NCBI RefSeq assembly: GCF_000970285.1 | Contig: NZ_CP009516.1 | Span: forward strand, 2,583,036 to 2,647,035 | DNA from: Methanosarcina horonobensis HB-1 = JCM 15518 | GTDB taxonomy: Archaea > Halobacteriota > Methanosarcinia > Methanosarcinales > Methanosarcinaceae | Length of the DNA: 64,000 bases | Direction of reading: 5' to 3' | Shown: positions 59,414 through 64,000 of the stretch, piece by piece | How the letters are laid out: every line of letters begins with the position of its first letter | Position numbering within the stretch: the stretch's first letter is position 1 | Made by a program: the position numbers and the translations under genes | The notes under the pieces: model-generated | What the model was told of the DNA's origin: nothing | The model's database searches: none | What the model saw: only the letters and a program-made list of their open reading frames with translations

Positions 59414-59679
59414 GTGATCTAAAAATGATTAGTGATTCAAAGCAAACGATACTTCAAAATAAGTACTGATTAAAGTGAGTGATACTGTCACTTTAATAAC
59501 TGCGCTTTGAGTTCATTCGTCTTACTTTTTTGTTTGTGATCACAACTGAGGGTAAATATGTAAAGATACCTTGAGAATCTACTCCGATTTAGAAGTATGA
59601 ATATTCGTTAAATTAATCACAAATATTATAATGATGCTAAAGTAAATTTATTATTAAGTGTCAATAGCGAGGGAAAAGT

Positions 59680-60672
59680 GTGCCGGATACCAAAGAAATA
59701 ATGGGATTTGCAGGAAAAAAATTGTTCAGGTTAGCAAGTCTTCTTGTTCTAGTTTGTTTTGTAAGTTTCATGCTTATTCAATACTCGCCCATAGACCCTG
59801 TTAGAGCCTACATTGGAGAAATGACAGTCAGTGAAGAGCATAAAGCCAAACTTGAAGAATACTGGGGAGTCAATACCCCTCCGCAGGAAAAATTTCTGAA
59901 CTGGGCAGGGAATATTCTCAAAGGGGATTTTGGAGTATCATTGATTTATCGGATGCCTGTTGTCGATGTGATTAAAGAAAGGTCCACAGCCTCTTTTGTA
60001 CTTATGGCAACTTCGTGGCTGTTTTCAGGAGTACTGGGCTTCATTCTGGGGATTGTAGCAGGAATGAAGAAGGGCACATGGATTGACAGAGCAATAAAAA
60101 CTTACTGTTACGTGTTAGCCGCTACTCCGACATTCTGGCTGGCGCTGGTTCTGTTAATGGTATTTTCCGTAAATCTGGGGTGGTTCCCAATAGGCTTGAG
60201 TGTACCAATAGGAGTTACGGCTGATAATGTGACTTTTTTTGATCGGATACAGCATTTAATTCTCCCTGCGCTCACCCTGAGTTTACTGGGAGTAGCCCAG
60301 ATTGCAATGTTTACCAGAGAAAAATTAATAGAAGTTCTGTCCAGCGACTATGTGTTATTTGCAAAAGCAAGAGGTGAAAAAGGCCTGGATCTCGTATTAA
60401 GGCATGGAGTTAGAAATGTTGCACTTCCGGCTATCACCCTGCAGTTTTTAGGGTTCAGTGAACTGTTTGGAGGAGCAGTTCTGGTTGAACAGGTTTTTGC
60501 CTATCCCGGAATCGGACGGGCTGCAGTAGCAGCGGGGTTAGGGTCTGATGTGCCGCTGCTTTTAGGAATAGTTATTATCAGCGCTCTTTTTGTCTTTTCC
60601 GGAAACCTGATTGCTGATATTATTTACAAATTCGTTGATCCCAGAATAAAACAGCAGGAGGCAGCTGTATGA
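59680..60672 (+). CDS. nikB: ABC permease, NikB/DppB-type
   Basis: A 330-residue permease with six helices; YSPIDPVRAYIGE and GDFGVSLIYRMPV are in the family N-terminal region, and the EAA loop reads YVLFAKARGEKGLDLVLRHG. Works with NikC-type and ATPase subunits that follow. GTG start. A 266-base gap separates it from the second binding protein. Confidence 0.88.
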   Translation: MPDTKEIMGFAGKKLFRLASLLVLVCFVSFMLIQYSPIDPVRAYIGEMTVSEEHKAKLEEYWGVNTPPQEKFLNWAGNILKGDFGVSLIYRMPVVDVIKERSTASFVLMATSWLFSGVLGFILGIVAGMKKGTWIDRAIKTYCYVLAATPTFWLALVLLMVFSVNLGWFPIGLSVPIGVTADNVTFFDRIQHLILPALTLSLLGVAQIAMFTREKLIEVLSSDYVLFAKARGEKGLDLVLRHGVRNVALPAITLQFLGFSELFGGAVLVEQVFAYPGIGRAAVAAGLGSDVPLLLGIVIISALFVFSGNLIADIIYKFVDPRIKQQEAAV

Positions 60673-60694
60673 GTACTGCAATGGGGGCAGCATT

Positions 60695-61552
60695 ATGAGT
60701 ACCACTGTTGTAACAGTTAACAGAGGAGTATTCGGAGGGCTGAATCTAAGACAGAAGACCCTTTTAATAATAGGCTTCACTTCACTCTTACTACTTGCAA
60801 TTGTGGTTTCAAGCATCTCTTTAGGCGAAGAATCATTACAGACTAACTTTGGCTCAAAGAACCTTAGCCCTTCACCTGAACATCCTTTCGGGACAGACTG
60901 GATGGGAAGGGATATGTTCATAAGAACTCTAAAAGGGCTTGGTTTAAGCATCCTTATTGGAGCTTTTGCTTCTACAATCAGCACTGTACTGGCTGTAATT
61001 TTGGGCCTGTTATCAAGTGCAGGAAAGGCTGCGGATTCCTTTGTTTCCTGGATAGTAGACCTGTTTCTTTCCATCCCGCACCTTCTTTTGATAATCCTCA
61101 TTTCCATAGGACTCGGAGGAGGGGCTTACGGGGTCGTTATCGGTGTTGCATTAACGCACTGGACAAGCCTGACCAGGGTTGTAAGAGCAGAAATTAAACA
61201 GTTAAAAACTCAAGAATATATCCATATCTCGAGGAACCTTGGGAAGTCAAAATGGTGGATAGCTACAAAACACATCCTGCCTCATTTAATTCCCCAGATA
61301 TTGTTGGGCACGATTTTGATGTTCCCGCATGCCATTCTTCACGAAGCTTCGGTCACGTTCCTGGGTTTTGGGCTTTCTCCGCACGAACCGGCAATTGGTA
61401 TCATTTTATCAGAGTCTATGAAATACCTCTCCGCAGGATACTGGTGGCTTGCATTCTTCCCTGGTTTATCTCTCCTGATCGTGGTTCTGGCATTTGACAT
61501 GATAGGAGATAATCTGGGAAAGATAATTGATCCGAAAACTGCTCATGAGTGA
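60695..61552 (+). CDS. nikC: ABC permease, NikC/DppC-type
   Basis: A 285-residue permease with the family N-terminus, HPFGTDWMGRDMFIRTLKGL, and the EAA loop YIHISRNLGKSKWWIATKHI. Overlapping the preceding stop, a nine-codon frame beginning with ATGAGTAC ends right at this gene's ATG, which also begins ATGAGTAC; it may be a duplicated start. Pairs with NikB. Confidence 0.88.
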   Translation: MSTTVVTVNRGVFGGLNLRQKTLLIIGFTSLLLLAIVVSSISLGEESLQTNFGSKNLSPSPEHPFGTDWMGRDMFIRTLKGLGLSILIGAFASTISTVLAVILGLLSSAGKAADSFVSWIVDLFLSIPHLLLIILISIGLGGGAYGVVIGVALTHWTSLTRVVRAEIKQLKTQEYIHISRNLGKSKWWIATKHILPHLIPQILLGTILMFPHAILHEASVTFLGFGLSPHEPAIGIILSESMKYLSAGYWWLAFFPGLSLLIVVLAFDMIGDNLGKIIDPKTAHE

Positions 61553-61587
61553 GTTGTATGTGTAAAATTTAATCTAAAGGTGGGAAT

Positions 61588-62565
61588 ATGAAAAGTAAAG
61601 CTGAAATTAATGCTGAAGAAAGCAGGAAAACTGAAGCCCTGCTAAAAGTAAAAGACCTCTCACTTTCGTTCATTCAATATACCTCAGGACTCAGACAGAC
61701 TGAGTTAAAAATAATCTCGAATTTGAGCATAGAGGCTTATAGGGGAAAAATTTTAGCGGTTGTAGGGTCAAGCGGTTCTGGAAAAAGCCTTCTTGCCCAT
61801 GCGATTTTAGGAATTCTACCATCCAATGCAATACTTAACGGAAAAATCGAATACAACGGTGTAGAACTTACCCAGGAAAGGAAAGGAGAAATAAGAGGTA
61901 AAGAAATAGTCCTGGTTCCTCAATCCATAACCTATCTGGACCCTTTGATGAGGGTCTCTGATCAGGTAATAGGGCGTGTCGAAGAGGAAAACGCAGGTCT
62001 GATGAAGAAGCTCCAGAGAGAAATTTTTCAGAGATACGGTTTAAAACCAGATGTTGAAAAAATGTTCCCCCATGAACTCTCAGGCGGGATGACCAGAAGA
62101 GTTCTGGTTTCCACTGCAGTAATAGGCTCTGCAAAGCTTGTAATCGCAGACGAACCTACTCCGGGACTGGACGAAAAAACCCTGAATGAGACCCTGAACT
62201 ACTTCAAGGATATGGCAGATAAAGGCTGTGCAGTGATAATTATCACCCATGATATAGAAGCAGCCCTAAAAATCTCCGATAAAATTGCAGTATTCTACGC
62301 GGGTACGGTCCTGGAAGTTGCCAATGTTGAAGATTTCAAAAATGATGGTGAGAATTTAAGACACCCGTACACCCGCGCACTCTGGAATGCGCTTCCTCAG
62401 AACAGGTTCCAGGCAGTTAAAGGGCATCAGCCAATGCAGGATGAAGTCGTTGATGGATGTATCTTTTATGAAAGGTGTTCTAAAAAAAGCGAACTTTGCT
62501 CTAAAGGCATTCCTCAACTTAAAAGGATCAACGGAGGAGTGGTGAGGTGCAATAATGTGTCTTAA
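61588..62565 (+). CDS. nikD: ABC ATPase, NikD/DppD-type
   Basis: A 325-residue ATPase: Walker A GSSGSGKSL, signature LSGGMTRRVL, Walker B LVIADEPTPG, and the C-terminal cysteine-bearing oligopeptide-family tail CIFYERCSKKSELC. Its end overlaps the start of NikE. Confidence 0.9.
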   Translation: MKSKAEINAEESRKTEALLKVKDLSLSFIQYTSGLRQTELKIISNLSIEAYRGKILAVVGSSGSGKSLLAHAILGILPSNAILNGKIEYNGVELTQERKGEIRGKEIVLVPQSITYLDPLMRVSDQVIGRVEEENAGLMKKLQREIFQRYGLKPDVEKMFPHELSGGMTRRVLVSTAVIGSAKLVIADEPTPGLDEKTLNETLNYFKDMADKGCAVIIITHDIEAALKISDKIAVFYAGTVLEVANVEDFKNDGENLRHPYTRALWNALPQNRFQAVKGHQPMQDEVVDGCIFYERCSKKSELCSKGIPQLKRINGGVVRCNNVS

Positions 62566-63175
62566 AGGCGAGAACATTAGCTTTGGGTACAAAAAAAACA
62601 ATCTGGTTTTAAATAATGTCAGTATATCACTGGATCGTGGAAAGGTACTTGGTCTGATCGGAGACAGCGGAAGTGGGAAATCAACCCTGTGTAAAATACT
62701 GGCTGGCTATGAAAATAATTATAAGGGAAATGTCAGTATTGACGGAAAAGAAATCCTGTCAAAAGGATACAATCCTGTACAGCTTGTTTTTCAACACCCT
62801 GAAAAAGCCGTGAATCCGAAATGGAAAATGAAAGATATTCTGAGTGAAGGGAATAATGTATCACAGGATATTTTAGATTCATTCGGAATAAAAAAGAACT
62901 GGCTTAATCGATGGCCCAATGAACTTTCAGGAGGAGAACTCCAAAGATTTGCTCTTGCAAGAGCTTTAGGCTCTGAAACCAGATATTTGATAGCTGATGA
63001 AATAACCACGATGCTGGACGCTATCACTCAGGCTCAGATCTGGAACACCGTTTTAGATATAGTTAAAGAGAGAAATATTGGAGTATTGGTTGTGAGCCAC
63101 GAAAAAAATTTGATTAAAAGGCTATGTCACGATATTATATATTTGAAAGATATAAATAATGTTTTATGTCATTGA
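62555..63175 (+). CDS. nikE: ABC ATPase, NikE/DppF-type (short)
   Basis: A 206-residue ATPase: Walker A GDSGSGKSTL, signature LSGGELQRFALARA, Walker B LIADEITT. It lacks the C-terminal extension of oligopeptide DppF, as in nickel-type NikE. Overlaps NikD by 11 bases. Last gene of the operon; the following 250 bases are non-coding. Confidence 0.88.
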   Translation: MCLKGENISFGYKKNNLVLNNVSISLDRGKVLGLIGDSGSGKSTLCKILAGYENNYKGNVSIDGKEILSKGYNPVQLVFQHPEKAVNPKWKMKDILSEGNNVSQDILDSFGIKKNWLNRWPNELSGGELQRFALARALGSETRYLIADEITTMLDAITQAQIWNTVLDIVKERNIGVLVVSHEKNLIKRLCHDIIYLKDINNVLCH

Positions 63176-63427
63176 AAAGCTATTTTTGGCAAATTTTAAA
63201 TTTTTAAAGAGGGTTTAAGTGGTCTGCTGGGCTTCTATGAACCCGACCCTGACCCTGCCTTCTCTGCCCGTGAATTCTATCAGATAATCATCTATCCGCT
63301 GGGCTATGCCCTGGGGCAATTTTTGTTCAATTCCTGATCCAGACACTGCAAAAGTTTTGTTTATCTCGCAACGCAGTAATTAATCGGAAAGAATCAGGTA
63401 AGGAGATTTCATTATTTATTAATTTAT

Positions 63428-64000
63428 TTACAGCAGCACTCTTAATGAGTGCTGCGCCTCTACAAAACCGATTCTAACTTCGACATCCTCACCTGTGGCT
63501 TCTGTCAAACGGTTATCGGCTTTGCTGGCTATGTCAGAAGGGACTTCCTGAACTGCGCTGCGGCCTACCAGCACGGCTACCTGTACAGGTTCTAAGAGGA
63601 GGTCTGCAGGACTGTAATCGACTGCAACTCCTTCAAGGGTCAAACTCATTTCCGTATATTCGGGCTTCTGGAACATGGATATCATTTCTCCATTTATTTC
63701 CTGTTCGACAAGTGTTGTCTGGAAAGAAGCATAGGTAACAAGCCCGAGAGCTATGGAGAGTAAGGCAATCGCAAAGACAAGGACAGCTGCATGTGAGATC
63801 ACAGAAAAGCGGGCACAACCAACTGCTTCTGTTTCTTCCGGGCGAAAATCGGAAATCCAGAGCATGATGAGGGCTGATACGTTGACTGCAAGCAGGTTAA
63901 CAAGCACAAGCACGGCAGCTGCGATGCTACTCCGGGAAGTCCCCATGCGAGTCCCAGCCCTGAGGTTGCAGCCGGAGGGACGAGGGCAATTGCAATAACA
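63428..64000 (-). pseudogene. DUF389 membrane protein, partial at window edge and frame-disrupted
   Basis: The family segment VIAIALVPPAATSGLGLAWG is encoded from the window edge (64000-63940), but the continuation IAAAVLVLVNLLAVNVSALI lies in another frame from about 63930. The rest runs to 63428 with a second hydrophobic helix near VLVFAIALLSIALGLVTY and a soluble tail. Either a frameshift mutation or a sequence error near 63915-63935. The gene's 5' end is outside the window. Confidence 0.6.

Noticed and set aside
60669-60698. Nine-codon frame between nikB and nikC as a leader peptide
   Set aside because: It repeats the nikC start sequence and is most likely a small duplication; no attenuator structure seen.

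Overview
The window comes from a methanogenic archaeon, almost certainly a Methanosarcina. The evidence is the gene content (PspAB, a PGF-CTERM protein, archaeal cohesin/dockerin proteins, a corrinoid/siderophore-type ABC system, a nickel/peptide ABC system, IS200/IS605 elements), the AT-rich gaps with TATA boxes, and Shine-Dalgarno (SD) motifs such as GGAGGT and GGTGAT. No rRNA, tRNA or CRISPR was seen.

Positions 110-25730 are one integrated virus-like element of about 25.6 kb. It sits inside a protein-coding gene, not a tRNA. The N-terminal part of a CinA-like/nucleotidyltransferase gene lies at 25715-26701 (minus) and its missing C-terminal part at 1-121 (minus). The two halves share a 12-bp core, GCTTTTTGAAGG, and joining them there restores an open frame. 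The element carries, left to right: two leftward genes; divergent ribbon-helix-helix regulators with a palindromic operator; a run of small, tightly coupled, zinc-ribbon-rich genes (1142-4873); a rolling-circle HUH Rep (4933-6330); small genes; a serine recombinase and ASCH protein; a TnpB-only IS605-type insertion (8939-10342); a leftward RHH/membrane-protein pair; a long rightward morphogenesis-like operon (11118-24297); and a leftward tyrosine integrase touching the right att core. The late operon has many small membrane proteins, a P-loop ATPase, large secreted surface proteins and a coiled-coil protein. In its middle is a cassette tatC-tatA-(Tat substrate). The substrate has a twin-arginine signal, a pectin-lyase-like region, a NodB deacetylase domain and a tail-fibre-like C-terminus. 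This self-supplied Tat export cassette for a probable envelope-degrading surface protein is the most striking system in the window.

From 25.7 to 64 kb the sequence is chromosome. It holds a Cu/Zn superoxide dismutase, a decayed DUF1016 gene, a radical SAM protein, an RDD protein, a CoA-binding protein, an HTH regulator, a ferredoxin, a PAS/GAF sensor, an IS200-type element with a broken tnpA, a metal-chelate uptake cluster built on a cohesin (PGF-CTERM) and a dockerin-bearing binding protein (38673-44934), a VOC protein, a MATE exporter, a PfkB kinase, several membrane or stress proteins, two methyltransferases, a GNAT-YoaP protein, and a nickel/peptide ABC operon with two tandem binding proteins (55695-63175). 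The window ends inside a DUF389 gene.

A second theme crosses both regions. At least seven genes have no in-frame ATG, GTG or TTG where family homology or a signal peptide requires the start, yet have an AUA or AUU codon there, usually after a good SD motif. A further small provirus gene seems to start at CUG.
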